Source: an uncultured Rhodospirillales bacterium | Lineage (GTDB): Bacteria > Pseudomonadota > Alphaproteobacteria > Rhodospirillales > UBA2165 | Assembly: GCA_913055735.1 (NCBI GenBank) | Contig: CAJXKD010000001.1 | Coordinates: forward strand, 2,142,281 to 2,206,280 | DNA length: 64,000 bases | Direction: 5' to 3' | Shown here: positions 34,939 through 43,436 of the stretch, one piece after another | How the letters are laid out: each line of letters starts with the position of its first letter | How positions within the stretch are numbered: the first letter of the stretch is position 1 | Notes under the pieces: generated by a model | The model's input: the letters and a program-made list of their open reading frames with translations, nothing else | Told to the model about the DNA's origin: nothing | Database searches by the model: none | Translations under genes and position numbers: made by a program

Positions 34939-35718
34939 CTATTTGGGCAAAAGATTGGGTTGCGCGATGGTCTTTGCGTAACTGGTTCTCAATGTCCCAT
35001 TTATAATGGCGAAGAGCAGCTCGTTTATGTCGGAGAAGTCAACGTAATATAGATCTGCTGCGTTTTTATTCATGCCGCCTCTAATGGCCATGCCACAGAG
35101 TTTTCTCGACGTATAGTTGAAAACCGGCGAGCCACTGATCCCGTTTAAGTTCGAGAATTCGGGGTTTTCAAATTTTGCTTTCGCAGTTCTTAAAACTGGA
35201 TCAGGCGTGTAAGGGCCAAAATCGGCAAACTCTAACAGCGCAAAATTTGGAGCGATATCACTGTTACCGATTGTGCTAGAATCCCTAAGTGCGCCGTAAA
35301 CGAATAGCTGGTCGTTTTTCGAACTGCTTCCGACGGTTTCAGGATCGACGATATATGCCGAATCTTGGAAGAACGCTGCGCCAACGTCGTCGTTAAACGA
35401 AATTGCAACGACATCCATAATATCGGAACCGACCGACGAATTAATCGGCTCTGTGGGATAGTAAATCGAATTCAACCCCGCTATCTGGCGTCCATGTTTT
35501 TTATCGGTAATGATAATTTGGCGCCAATTGAAGCTACCGAAGGCGTGCTTACAAGTTATCCCAAAGAATTTTCCGCGAGCATTGACGACAAAAGCAGTAC
35601 CGCCCTCCGTGGAGTACGGCCAATTCGCATCATCGTTTTCGAACAAAACGAAACGACAACTTTCGCGGAAATCTTGGCGAATCGTTACCCCAGAAATCAG
35701 CTTTTGGCTAACTCTCAA
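34939..35718 (-). CDS. Trypsin-like serine protease domain protein of the AT-rich island
   Basis: 259 residues from a TTG start, the only normal start codon in the early part; a stop lies 12 bases upstream. The chymotrypsin-fold triad can be read: His58 in GITCKHAFG, Asp102 (or Asp99) in SDIMDVVAISF, and Ser195 in NGISGSPVFN. No signal peptide or membrane segment is visible, so it should be cytoplasmic, unlike most trypsin-fold proteases. Such stand-alone proteases occur in mobile and defence islands. Base composition is AT-rich like the two small genes to its left, and unlike the acyl-CoA dehydrogenase-like gene to its right. Confidence 0.78.
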   Translation of the reverse strand: MRVSQKLISGVTIRQDFRESCRFVLFENDDANWPYSTEGGTAFVVNARGKFFGITCKHAFGSFNWRQIIITDKKHGRQIAGLNSIYYPTEPINSSVGSDIMDVVAISFNDDVGAAFFQDSAYIVDPETVGSSSKNDQLFVYGALRDSSTIGNSDIAPNFALLEFADFGPYTPDPVLRTAKAKFENPEFSNLNGISGSPVFNYTSRKLCGMAIRGGMNKNAADLYYVDFSDINELLFAIINGTLRTSYAKTIAQPNLLPK

Positions 35719-35777
35719 GATTCTAAGCTACCCGCTACTTCGCTACCTCGCGCGGGCGGTCCACCCCGGCGATTACC

Positions 35778-36992
35778 TTAAATCATCGCATCCTTCGGCA
35801 ACTCTACATCCAATAACGTGCCGCCGAACAGATTGGCGACGTGGTCGTATTCGAACAGGGCATGGGTGGCGAGGCTGCCCGCGTCGCGGCGGAAGCGCTG
35901 AACGGGCGAGGCGAGATAGGTGCCGCGCGATCCGGCGGCGATGGCCAGTTCCTCGACGATGGCGGCGCATTTGGCCGCGACGTGAGAGACCACCATGCGC
36001 GCCTCGATGCGGGTTTCGCGGCTAGGCGTGGTGCCCGCCGTCACCTCGGCCCAGATGCGGGCGATGGTCTGTTCCCAAAGGCCGATGGTCGCCGCCAATT
36101 CCATGCGCAACCGTGCCACGCGCATGCGCTGGCTCATCAGGCCCTGCTGCTTGTCGCCGGAATAGGCGCCGATCTTGGTCTTGAGGCTGTCACCGACCAA
36201 CTCAAGCATGGCCTCCGCCGCGCCGACCATGGGCCCGACCGCGCCGAACACCATGAAGGTGAGCAGCGGCACCCGCCACAGCGGCCTGTCATTGACGGCG
36301 AGGCCCGGCCCGGTGCGTTCGCGCAGCGCCTCGACGGTGATGGTGCGGTGCGCGGGCACGAAGGCGTCATCGAGGGTCACGTCCTTGCTGCCCGTCGCCT
36401 TCATCCCCGAGACGTGCCAGGTGTCCAAAATCTCGAATTCCTCGACAGGCACGTAGAAACGCTGCACCGGCAAGGTCTCGCCGTCTTTCTCCACCGGCGC
36501 GCTCAACAGCATCCAATCGCCGTGCAGGATGCCGGTGGCATAGCCCCAGCGTCCGCTCAACCGGTAGCCGCCGTCGACGGCGACGGCCTTGCCGCTCGGC
36601 ATGACCTGGCCCGGCGCCATGGTATAGCCGCGCCCGCCCCACACTTCGTCCTGCGCGTCGGCGGGGAAATGGGCGAACTGGAAATTGTGATAGATGAGAA
36701 AGCCCATGCACCACGCGGTCGAGGTGCAGCCCCGCCCCAGGAGGCGGAAGATCTGCGGGATGTAGGGGAAGGGCAGTTCCATGCCGCCGTAGCGTGTGGG
36801 CACCACGGCGCGGAACGCGTCCATGGTTTTGAGGTCGTCGATGGTCGCCTCGGGCAGGCGCCCGGCCTCCTCGGCGGCCTGGCCGCGTTCGCGCAACGCC
36901 GGCACAAGCTCTTGCAACCGCGCCAGCAATCGGTCGCCGTCTGCCGATGTCGCGAACGCCGGGATGCCGATGGCCGGATTCTTCGATGACAT
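35778..36992 (-). CDS. Acyl-CoA dehydrogenase-fold flavin-dependent monooxygenase
   Basis: 404 residues, acyl-CoA dehydrogenase fold. Segments such as LKTMDAFRAVVPTRYGGMEL, GGYRLSGRWGYATGILHGDW and FYVPVEEFEILDTWHVSGMKATGS with DVTLDDAFVP are typical of the HsaA/DszC/p-hydroxyphenylacetate hydroxylase C2 group. That group uses reduced flavin and oxygen for hydroxylation. It needs a separate flavin reductase, which is not in view. GGGAGG precedes the ATG. Its 3-prime end marks the right border of the AT-rich island. Confidence 0.88.
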   Translation of the reverse strand: MSSKNPAIGIPAFATSADGDRLLARLQELVPALRERGQAAEEAGRLPEATIDDLKTMDAFRAVVPTRYGGMELPFPYIPQIFRLLGRGCTSTAWCMGFLIYHNFQFAHFPADAQDEVWGGRGYTMAPGQVMPSGKAVAVDGGYRLSGRWGYATGILHGDWMLLSAPVEKDGETLPVQRFYVPVEEFEILDTWHVSGMKATGSKDVTLDDAFVPAHRTITVEALRERTGPGLAVNDRPLWRVPLLTFMVFGAVGPMVGAAEAMLELVGDSLKTKIGAYSGDKQQGLMSQRMRVARLRMELAATIGLWEQTIARIWAEVTAGTTPSRETRIEARMVVSHVAAKCAAIVEELAIAAGSRGTYLASPVQRFRRDAGSLATHALFEYDHVANLFGGTLLDVELPKDAMI

Positions 36993-37126
36993 TATTGTGT
37001 TCCTCCCTTGTCCTCAAAGCCTAGGCGAGGGGGAGACCTGCGACAACAATTGTTCTAGACTGCGCCGCTCGTAAAAATTGCTGCTCTTGTGCGGCAGCAA
37101 TCAAGCATTGTCTTGAGGGAAACGGT

Positions 37127-37663
37127 ATCAGATTTCTGACGGCGCTTGCCGTATTCATAACGCTCGCCGTCGCCGTGCCCGGGGCGGTGGCGCAATCGAC
37201 CGCGACGATGGACTCGGCGGAACGTGTCGCCCGGATGTTCGGCGATCTCGGCGGCGTGTCGGCGCGGGACGGCGAGAAGGGCGCCTGGGTGCTTCAAGTT
37301 TATGCGCGCATTTTTCAAACGGTCTGCACCGATGAGGAGTTGCAGCGGTTCGAGGATATCCTCACCGAGGCGGGCGAGATCACGGACTTGAATCACAAGG
37401 AGCGCACCGCCGACGGCAAGCTCTCGGAGCAGGATCGGGCGGTCTATTTCGCCGTCGCGCGGAAACTGGGGCTGAACACGTTGGCGCCCCGGCTGCTCGA
37501 AATCCAGAAGGCGTACATTCTCTTTTTGACGTCGTTGGACGATCAGTTGAACCCCACCGAGCCGACGGCGGCGGAACTGGACCGGTTCTTTGCCGGGCTG
37601 AGGCTGGAATTGCCGGCCATCCGGGAACAAGTGCGGCAAAAACTGTCGGGGCAATCGAACTAG
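37127..37663 (+). CDS. Secreted helical protein of unknown family, with no canonical start codon
   Basis: About 178 residues if it starts at ATC. A good signal peptide is encoded (FLTALAVFITLAVAVPGAVA then Q), yet no in-frame ATG, GTG or TTG lies upstream of it. The best start is ATC at 37127, spaced 6 bases after GAGGGA. A GTG inside the signal peptide (giving MPGAVAQ) would remove its hydrophobic core. The mature part is helical (YARIFQTVCTDEELQRFEDI, LTSLDDQLNPTEPTAAELDR). I do not recognise the family. It is divergent from the monooxygenase gene and precedes the nucleotide cyclase. Confidence 0.65.
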   Translation: MRFLTALAVFITLAVAVPGAVAQSTATMDSAERVARMFGDLGGVSARDGEKGAWVLQVYARIFQTVCTDEELQRFEDILTEAGEITDLNHKERTADGKLSEQDRAVYFAVARKLGLNTLAPRLLEIQKAYILFLTSLDDQLNPTEPTAAELDRFFAGLRLELPAIREQVRQKLSGQSN

Positions 37664-37733
37664 ACACGTCGCCGGACGGCCCGGAAACTGCCCGGAAGCG
37701 CGCGATTTTGCCGTATTTTCCGGGTTTCTCCCG

Positions 37734-37777
37734 AGCTTATCCCTGGCTTTTCCCCAGCTTATCCGTGGCTTTTCCTG
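37734..37777 (+). repeat. Two tandem copies of a 22-bp repeat
   Basis: AGCTTATCC followed by a TGGCTTTTCC segment is repeated at exactly 22 bases with three or so mismatches. It lies in the 203-bp gap before the nucleotide cyclase start. It may be part of that promoter or a slippage product. Confidence 0.65.
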
Positions 37778-37866
37778 GGCCGTCTCAATCCCCATATCTC
37801 CTGGACAACAAGAGTGAGGCCACCAGGTGCCGGTTCAGGGGGACCGCGCCAGGGGTATTTACGTTC

Positions 37867-39450
37867 ATGTCCGAAAACCGGGGAAATTCGAGGCCGCACG
37901 CGCGGCGCGCCTCCCAGAGCACTCAGCGTCCAAACCGTCCCGGCCGCGAGCAGATCATCCGCCATCTGCGGATCGAGATCGCCGCGCTGGAAAGCCGTCT
38001 CGACGGCCGGAATCAACTCGTCCAATCTCTGCGCGATCAGCTCAACGCCCATCAGACGCGCAACGCCGATGAGCGCCGCACGCAAATCTTCCGCCGCGCT
38101 GCGCACGACATGGTCGGCGCCAAGCGCGGTGCAGACGGGCAACTGCAACTCGAGTTCACCACGGCGCCGCCCTTGCCAGCCAAGGACATGGGCGAAGCGC
38201 TGGTCGCCCTCAGCGACCGTCTCGATCAGAAGTTCGCCGAGATCCGGGCGCTCTCCGAAATCACCGAACAGGTCAATTCGGGCGTGTTCTTCGAAGAGGT
38301 GCTCGATCAGGTGTTCGAGAACTTCGACGACCTCATCCCGTACGATCGTATCGGCGTGGCGCTGATCGAGGACAACAAGTCGGGCGATGCCACCGTGCGG
38401 GTGCGCTGGTCGCGCGCCAAGTACCGCGAGACCCACGTGCCCGGCGACTACGCGGCGCTGTTGAAGAACAGCAGTCTGCAAACAGTTGCCGACACGCGCG
38501 AGCCGCGCATTCTCAACGACCTCGAAGCCTATCTGAAGGCCAAGCCCAAGTCGCTTTCAACTCGCCACGTCCTTCAGGAAGGTATCAAGGCGAGCCTGAC
38601 GTGTCCGCTGGTGGCACGCGACAAGGTGATCGGCTTCATCTTCTTCTCGAGCCGCCAGAAGAACGCCTACCACGATCAGCATGTGGAGCTTTTCTCCCAG
38701 ATCGCGGGCGAACTGGCGCTGACCCTGGAGAAGAGCCGCGCCTACGAAGAGCTTTACTTACGCAACGAGTTTATCCGCAAGGTGTTCGGCCAGTACGTTA
38801 CCAACGAGGTGGCGGAATACGTGCTCAATCAAAACGGCCCCTTGGAACTGGGCGGCGATAGGCGCACGGTTACCGTTCTGATGGCCGATCTGCGCGGCTT
38901 TACCCCCATGTCGGAAGGCCTGGCGCCGGAGGCGGTGGTCGACGCGCTCAACTCCTATCTCAGCGCCATGACCGATGTCATCATGAAATACGGCGGCAGC
39001 ATCGACAACTTCATCGGCGATGCCATCATGGCGGTGTTCGGCGTGCCGGTGGCCAAGCCCGACGATGCCGAACGCGCCGTTGCCTGCGCCATCGAAATGC
39101 AGAACGCCATGGCCCAGGTGAATGCCAACAATGCCGAGCGCGGCCTGCCTAATCTCGCCATGGGGATCGGTCTCAATACCGGCGAGGTGGTGGCCGGCAA
39201 TATCGGTTCCGACCGGCGCATGAAATACAGCGTCATCGGTGCGCCGGTGAATTTGGCGGCACGTATCGAGGCCATGTCGAGCGGCGGGCAAATCCTGGCG
39301 TCCGACAGCACGTTCGAGGCGGTGAAGGATATCGTTCAGACCGACGGGCGCCTCAACGTGCAGCTCAAGGGCATCGACGGCACAGTGCCGATCCACGAGA
39401 TCTCCCGCATTGACGGCCGCAACGCGACGGCGGAAAAGAAGACCTCCTAA
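37867..39450 (+). CDS. Class III adenylate/guanylate cyclase with GAF domain
   Basis: 527 residues from the ATG giving MSENRGNSRPHARR. A coiled coil lies at about 27-63 (IIRHLRIEIAALESRL). A GAF sensor spans about 115-290 with SGVFFEEVLDQVFENFDDLI and GIKASLTCPLVARDKVIGF. The class III catalytic domain follows: the two metal Asp are 341 in LMADLRGFT and 385 in FIGDAIMAVFG, and GLNTGEVVAGNIGSDRRMKYS and GAPVNLAARIEAMS complete it. It makes cAMP (or cGMP) in response to a small ligand or redox signal bound by GAF. There is no membrane segment. Longer upstream frames begin in the repeat region and are unlikely. Confidence 0.93.
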   Translation: MSENRGNSRPHARRASQSTQRPNRPGREQIIRHLRIEIAALESRLDGRNQLVQSLRDQLNAHQTRNADERRTQIFRRAAHDMVGAKRGADGQLQLEFTTAPPLPAKDMGEALVALSDRLDQKFAEIRALSEITEQVNSGVFFEEVLDQVFENFDDLIPYDRIGVALIEDNKSGDATVRVRWSRAKYRETHVPGDYAALLKNSSLQTVADTREPRILNDLEAYLKAKPKSLSTRHVLQEGIKASLTCPLVARDKVIGFIFFSSRQKNAYHDQHVELFSQIAGELALTLEKSRAYEELYLRNEFIRKVFGQYVTNEVAEYVLNQNGPLELGGDRRTVTVLMADLRGFTPMSEGLAPEAVVDALNSYLSAMTDVIMKYGGSIDNFIGDAIMAVFGVPVAKPDDAERAVACAIEMQNAMAQVNANNAERGLPNLAMGIGLNTGEVVAGNIGSDRRMKYSVIGAPVNLAARIEAMSSGGQILASDSTFEAVKDIVQTDGRLNVQLKGIDGTVPIHEISRIDGRNATAEKKTS

Positions 39451-39469
39451 CGCGTCACTCCGAAGACGG

Positions 39470-40021
39470 TTAATCCTCTCTCGGCTCGGCGGACGCGTCG
39501 CGGGGCAGCATCCGCCGCGTCAGGGCTTTGACGGTTCCGACGACGGCGGGATCGTCGAGGCCCGCGCCGCGCGGCAGCGTCGCCACGGCGCCCGAATAGG
39601 CGCCCGACGGCGTGCAGAAAACCGCCAGCACCGTCACACGGTCACCGCTCCCTGGCGCCGAGCGGGCCGCCGAACAGGCATCAGCGGTGGGCATGTCCGG
39701 CGCGGGATCGAATACCACCGCGACCTTGTAGCCGTCTCGCGCAGAAGTTCCGGGTGCCGTGGTAAAGCGGGCACCGACGCCGCGGTCGTGGCCGCGCATC
39801 AGACCGGTCACCGCCACATCGACTTGCGTCTTGGCGCCGCCGAACGGGTTGCCGACGATTTCGGTCAACAGATCGCGGTTGGCGGCGGCGTACACGTATG
39901 TGCTGTCGTTGGAACGGTGACCGAACCATAGCCGCGTGACGTCGCTTGTGGTGGTGCAGGCGGCGAGGGCGACGCCGGTGCAGATCACCGGCACCGATAG
40001 CAAGAGACTTTTTGATCTCAT
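39470..40021 (-). CDS. Lipoprotein of unknown function
   Basis: 183 residues. The signal sequence KSLLLSVPVICTGVALAAC ends in a lipobox (LAAC), so the mature protein should be attached to lipid at Cys. Two further Cys lie in ADACSAARS and VFCTPSG and may pair. The middle segment FWFGHRSNDS-like start and SARDGYKVAVVFDPAPD are not a family I recognise. GGGAGG precedes the ATG. It converges with the nucleotide cyclase gene, 19 bases apart. Confidence 0.8.
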   Translation of the reverse strand: MRSKSLLLSVPVICTGVALAACTTTSDVTRLWFGHRSNDSTYVYAAANRDLLTEIVGNPFGGAKTQVDVAVTGLMRGHDRGVGARFTTAPGTSARDGYKVAVVFDPAPDMPTADACSAARSAPGSGDRVTVLAVFCTPSGAYSGAVATLPRGAGLDDPAVVGTVKALTRRMLPRDASAEPRED

Positions 40022-40105
40022 GGAACAGCCTCCCGGGTTGTCTACTGTCGTCTCCGGAAGGCTATCACCGGGCGAGGAAACCCGGAATTCACGTCGCCGC
40101 GATTT

Positions 40106-40133
40106 GGGGTGCCCCTTATGGGAGGGGCACCCC
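40106..40133. terminator. Strong hairpin after the BCCT gene
   Basis: A perfect 10-bp GC-rich stem (GGGGTGCCCC pairing with GGGGCACCCC) with an 8-base loop, 11 bases beyond the stop of the minus-strand BCCT gene. There is no U-tract on either side, so it is either a weak terminator or a 3-prime stabilising hairpin. Confidence 0.6.
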
Positions 40134-40144
40134 CTGCATCTGCG

Positions 40145-41812
40145 CTACCTCGGTCCTGTCGGATCCAGCTGACCCGGATGGGCCGTGTCCTCGTCAAGGC
40201 CGCCATGTACCGTATGCCCGGCGGGGGTGAAGGCCGGTTGACGTTCCTCGCTCAGCGATCGCACCAGGCCCCAGGCCATGAACAGCATGATCACCGAGAA
40301 GGGGAGCGCCGCGGTGATCGCCGCCGTTTGCAAGGCGCTGAGCCCGCCCGCCAACAATAACACGGCTGCTACCAAACCTTCTTTGATGCCCCACACGACG
40401 CGGTGGACCATCGGCGGTTCGGGATCGCCCATGGACAGGATTGTATTGACCACCAGCGTGCCGGAATCCGACGACGTGATGAAATAAGTAGCGATCAAGA
40501 GCGTTGCCGCAATCGCCGCCAGGGTGCCGATGAAACCCGCGTCCATCTTGTCGAGGGTGACGTACAGCGCCGAGGTGAGATCGGCTTTCACCGCCTCGAC
40601 GATGCCGCCGCCTTCGAATAGTTCGATGTGCAGAGCCGTGCCGCCGAACAGCACCAGCCAGATGAAGGCAAGGAAGGTCGGCACCAGCAGCACGCCGAGG
40701 ACGAACTCGCGGATGGTACGGCCGCGCGAGATGCGCGCGATGAACATACCGACGAACGGGGCCCAGGAAATCCACCAGCCCCAATAGAAGGCCGTCCACC
40801 AGCCTTGCCAGGCGCTGTCCTTGTGGGCGTCGGACCAGAGCGACAGCGGAATCACCCGGCCGAGATAATCGCCCGTCGATTGCAACAGGGTGTTCAGCAG
40901 ATAGCGCGTCGGCCCGAAGGCGAACAGGAAGATCAGCATGGCGATGGAAAGCCACAGGTTCACTTCCGACAGGATCTTCACGCCGCGCCCGACGCCCGAT
41001 ACCACCGACAGGGTGGCGATGCCGGTGATGATGGCGATCAACACGATCATCGCCACCGTGTTGGGGCTTTGGGTGCCGTCGGCGGCGACATCGACGAACA
41101 TGCTCATGCCGGTCAAGGTATGGAGACCCGTCGCCATCTGCTGCACACCGAGGCCGAGCGACGTGGCGACGCCGAAGATGGTGCCGAAAATGGCCAGGAT
41201 GTCGACGGCGTGGCCGATGGGGCCGTAAATGCGGTCACCGATCAGCGGATAGAGCGCGGAGCGGATGGTCAGCGGCAGCTTCTTGCGGTAGGCGAAATAA
41301 GCGAGGGACAGGCCGACCACCACATAGATCGCCCAGGGATGCAGGCCCCAATGGAAGAAAGTGAGACGCATGGCCACGGCGGCGGCGGCGGGCGTTTGCG
41401 CCATGTCTTCGGTAATGAAGGGATTGCCCTGGAAGTGGTAGATGGGCTCTGCGATGGACCAGAACACCAGGCCGATTCCCATACCAGCGCTGAACAGCAT
41501 GGCGAACCAGGAGAAATAGCTGAACTCCGGCCGGTCGTCGTCGTCACCCAAACGGACGTTGCCGTAACGGCTGAACATCAGCCAGATGACGAAGAACAGG
41601 AAGCCGGCGACGATGGCCAGGTAATACCATTTAAGCGCCGTGACCATGAAGTCCTTGACGGCAACGAACACGCCGCCGGCCACATCCGTCCACACGGCGG
41701 CGAAAATCACCAGGGCGAAAACGATAAATTGCGACCACAAGGTGACCGTGGGGTTCAGCCCCTTGTGCCAGCCGCTATCGGCCCGCGCTTCCTCGATTTT
41801 CTGCTGGTGCAT
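40145..41812 (-). CDS. BCCT-family betaine/choline/carnitine transporter
   Basis: 555 residues from the ATG giving MHQQKIEEARADS; an ATG 30 bases further out is possible. Twelve membrane helices. Family markers are MLFSAGMGIGLVFWSIAEP and the signature GWWISWAPFVGMFIARISRG-like stretch, with RTIREFVLGVLLVPTFLAF after it. It imports trimethylammonium compounds such as glycine betaine or choline with sodium or protons, for osmoprotection or as food. Which ligand is carried cannot be read. Confidence 0.93.
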   Translation of the reverse strand: MHQQKIEEARADSGWHKGLNPTVTLWSQFIVFALVIFAAVWTDVAGGVFVAVKDFMVTALKWYYLAIVAGFLFFVIWLMFSRYGNVRLGDDDDRPEFSYFSWFAMLFSAGMGIGLVFWSIAEPIYHFQGNPFITEDMAQTPAAAAVAMRLTFFHWGLHPWAIYVVVGLSLAYFAYRKKLPLTIRSALYPLIGDRIYGPIGHAVDILAIFGTIFGVATSLGLGVQQMATGLHTLTGMSMFVDVAADGTQSPNTVAMIVLIAIITGIATLSVVSGVGRGVKILSEVNLWLSIAMLIFLFAFGPTRYLLNTLLQSTGDYLGRVIPLSLWSDAHKDSAWQGWWTAFYWGWWISWAPFVGMFIARISRGRTIREFVLGVLLVPTFLAFIWLVLFGGTALHIELFEGGGIVEAVKADLTSALYVTLDKMDAGFIGTLAAIAATLLIATYFITSSDSGTLVVNTILSMGDPEPPMVHRVVWGIKEGLVAAVLLLAGGLSALQTAAITAALPFSVIMLFMAWGLVRSLSEERQPAFTPAGHTVHGGLDEDTAHPGQLDPTGPR

Positions 41813-42052
41813 TTCAAGAGCCCCCTTTTCTCTCGATAACAATCACCCCAAAAAATCGCGGCGGCCGCCGGCGCAGCCGGGACCGTGACGGGGCGATTAT
41901 GTGTGCTAATGGCAACCATCATGACCCCTTATGGTTGGGAATGCAAATTTGGGCTGATTTCCGCCATTTGTCATGAACCGAGGTTGGAAATGCTGTGAAT
42001 TTAACTTCCTTTGGATTTGCTGGTTAACCTATGCTTCTATCGATCCCAACCG

Positions 42053-42319
42053 ATGAACGAGTTTTCAGTGGACGATTCCAAGTTTGAGAAATTCGCTGGG
42101 CTAGCAAAAGGTGTCGGTGATAGCAGCTTATCGACCGTACTCGGCATGGCGGTAGTTGTAGTAGGCATAGCTGTTTTCATTGCCGGAGTCGTAATGGCGG
42201 GAAAATGGGACGGCCACCTGTACGACCGGAAAGGGTGTGTCCAGCTACAGGAAATTGCAGGTAAGGTTTATAAAGTTGATACCTGTACCGGTGCGGTTTC
42301 CGAATTCAAAATCGAATAG
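42053..42319 (+). CDS. Small single-helix membrane protein (hypothetical)
   Basis: 88 residues from ATG, or 102 from an upstream TTG; neither has a clear ribosome-binding site. One membrane helix is likely at about 27-50 (VLGMAVVVVGIAVFIAGVV). Two Cys lie after it, in KGCVQLQ and DTCTGAV. I do not recognise it. Base composition is lower in GC than the flanking BCCT gene, and it precedes the holin-endolysin pair, so all three may have arrived together. Confidence 0.5.
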   Translation: MNEFSVDDSKFEKFAGLAKGVGDSSLSTVLGMAVVVVGIAVFIAGVVMAGKWDGHLYDRKGCVQLQEIAGKVYKVDTCTGAVSEFKIE

Positions 42320-42489
42320 CCGCAAGTTCTAATTCCAACTCTTCTTCCCCAGTTGATTTGATTTCTGTGCGTGTGTGAGCAAGAAGCATCAAATTTTGAA
42401 AATGTCGAAACTGGAAATAAATTCTTGTAAAATGGAATAAAATATGGTAAGCTCCGCCCAAGTTTTTCCCCCATATTTTTGGTGCTCAG

Positions 42490-42954
42490 ATGTTTAGTGG
42501 AATGGTGACGTTAGCGGGGTCTCTACTCGGATTTGGTTCAAGTTTCTTGCCAAAGGTAATGGATTATTTCCAGGATCAGGCGGACAAGAAGCATGAGCTT
42601 GCCGTCATGGAAATGCAGATCAAGGCGCAGAAGGAGACTCACGCTCAGCGCCTGGAGGAAATAAACGTCGAGGCCGACATCCGCGAGTTCGAGGCGCTGC
42701 AGCGCTCCAACATCAATGTCGGCATCCCGTGGATCGACGCGCTGCGCGGCTCGGTGCGGCCCGTCATCACCTATGCCTTTTTCGCGCTGTTCGTATTCGT
42801 CGAGGTGGCGGCCTATGTCGTGCTGATCGACGGCGGCATCGACGCGCTCGCCGCCTTCGGCGAGGTTTGGGACAACGAGACCCAGGCCCTGTTCGCGGCT
42901 GTCATGTCATTTTGGTTCGGTAACCGCGCCATCCACCGATACCGGCAACGCTGA
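42490..42954 (+). CDS. Phage-type holin (three-helix family)
   Basis: 154 residues. After MFSGMVTLAGSLLGFGSSFL comes a coiled coil at about 25-70 (KKHELAVMEMQIKAQKETH). Two strong helices follow: VRPVITYAFFALFVFVEVAA and TQALFAAVMSFWFGNRAI. The pattern matches the holin-type proteins of phages and gene-transfer-agent-like elements in Alphaproteobacteria, which open the inner membrane for the lysin. The stop overlaps the endolysin start in TGATG, so the two are translated as a pair. No tail, capsid or integrase genes are near. Confidence 0.82.
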   Translation: MFSGMVTLAGSLLGFGSSFLPKVMDYFQDQADKKHELAVMEMQIKAQKETHAQRLEEINVEADIREFEALQRSNINVGIPWIDALRGSVRPVITYAFFALFVFVEVAAYVVLIDGGIDALAAFGEVWDNETQALFAAVMSFWFGNRAIHRYRQR

Positions 42955-43436
42955 TGCATATCAACGAGCCAGGGCTCGGCATCATCAAGGTCTTCGAAGG
43001 CTGGTCGGCGCACCCCTATCTCGACCCCATTGGCATTCCCACCATCGGCTACGGCTCCATCTGGGGGCTCGATGGTAAGCGGGTGACCCTGGATCACCCG
43101 CCCCTGACGGAGGCGCAGGGCGAAGATTTGCTGCGGCGGGTGCTGGCCCATACGGAAGCGGCGGTGGCGCGGCTTGTCGGTGCGGATTTGACCGGTAACG
43201 AATTCTCGGCGCTGGTATCGTTCACCTACAACGTCGGTGCCGGTAACCTGCAGCGCTCGACGCTCAGGATGAAACTCAACCGAGGGGAGAGGATGGCCGC
43301 GGCCGAGGAATTTCCAAAGTGGCGCCGGGCCGGTGGCAGAATCATGCGCGGCCTTGTCCGCCGCCGCGTGGAGGAGCAGCGTCTGTTTTTGAGAAATGGC
43401 CTTACTAGAAGCAAGCAGAATCGATACAACCAATAA
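42954..43436 (+). CDS. Phage-type endolysin (GH24 lysozyme)
   Basis: 160 residues. The catalytic set is the T4-lysozyme E-8-D-5-T pattern: Glu15 in VFEGW, Asp24 in YLDP and Thr30 in IPTIGYGSIWG. ALVSFTYNVGAGNLQRSTL and FPKWRRAGGRIMRGLVRRR follow as in family GH24. It cleaves peptidoglycan. There is no cleavable signal peptide, so exit should need the holin next door. The gene overlaps the holin stop codon. Confidence 0.92.
   Translation: MHINEPGLGIIKVFEGWSAHPYLDPIGIPTIGYGSIWGLDGKRVTLDHPPLTEAQGEDLLRRVLAHTEAAVARLVGADLTGNEFSALVSFTYNVGAGNLQRSTLRMKLNRGERMAAAEEFPKWRRAGGRIMRGLVRRRVEEQRLFLRNGLTRSKQNRYNQ

Noticed and set aside
42490..43436. Complete prophage at 42-50 kb, with the tRNA-Glu as attachment site
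   Set aside because: Only holin and endolysin are present; no integrase, capsid, tail or replication genes, and no repeated tRNA end is seen.
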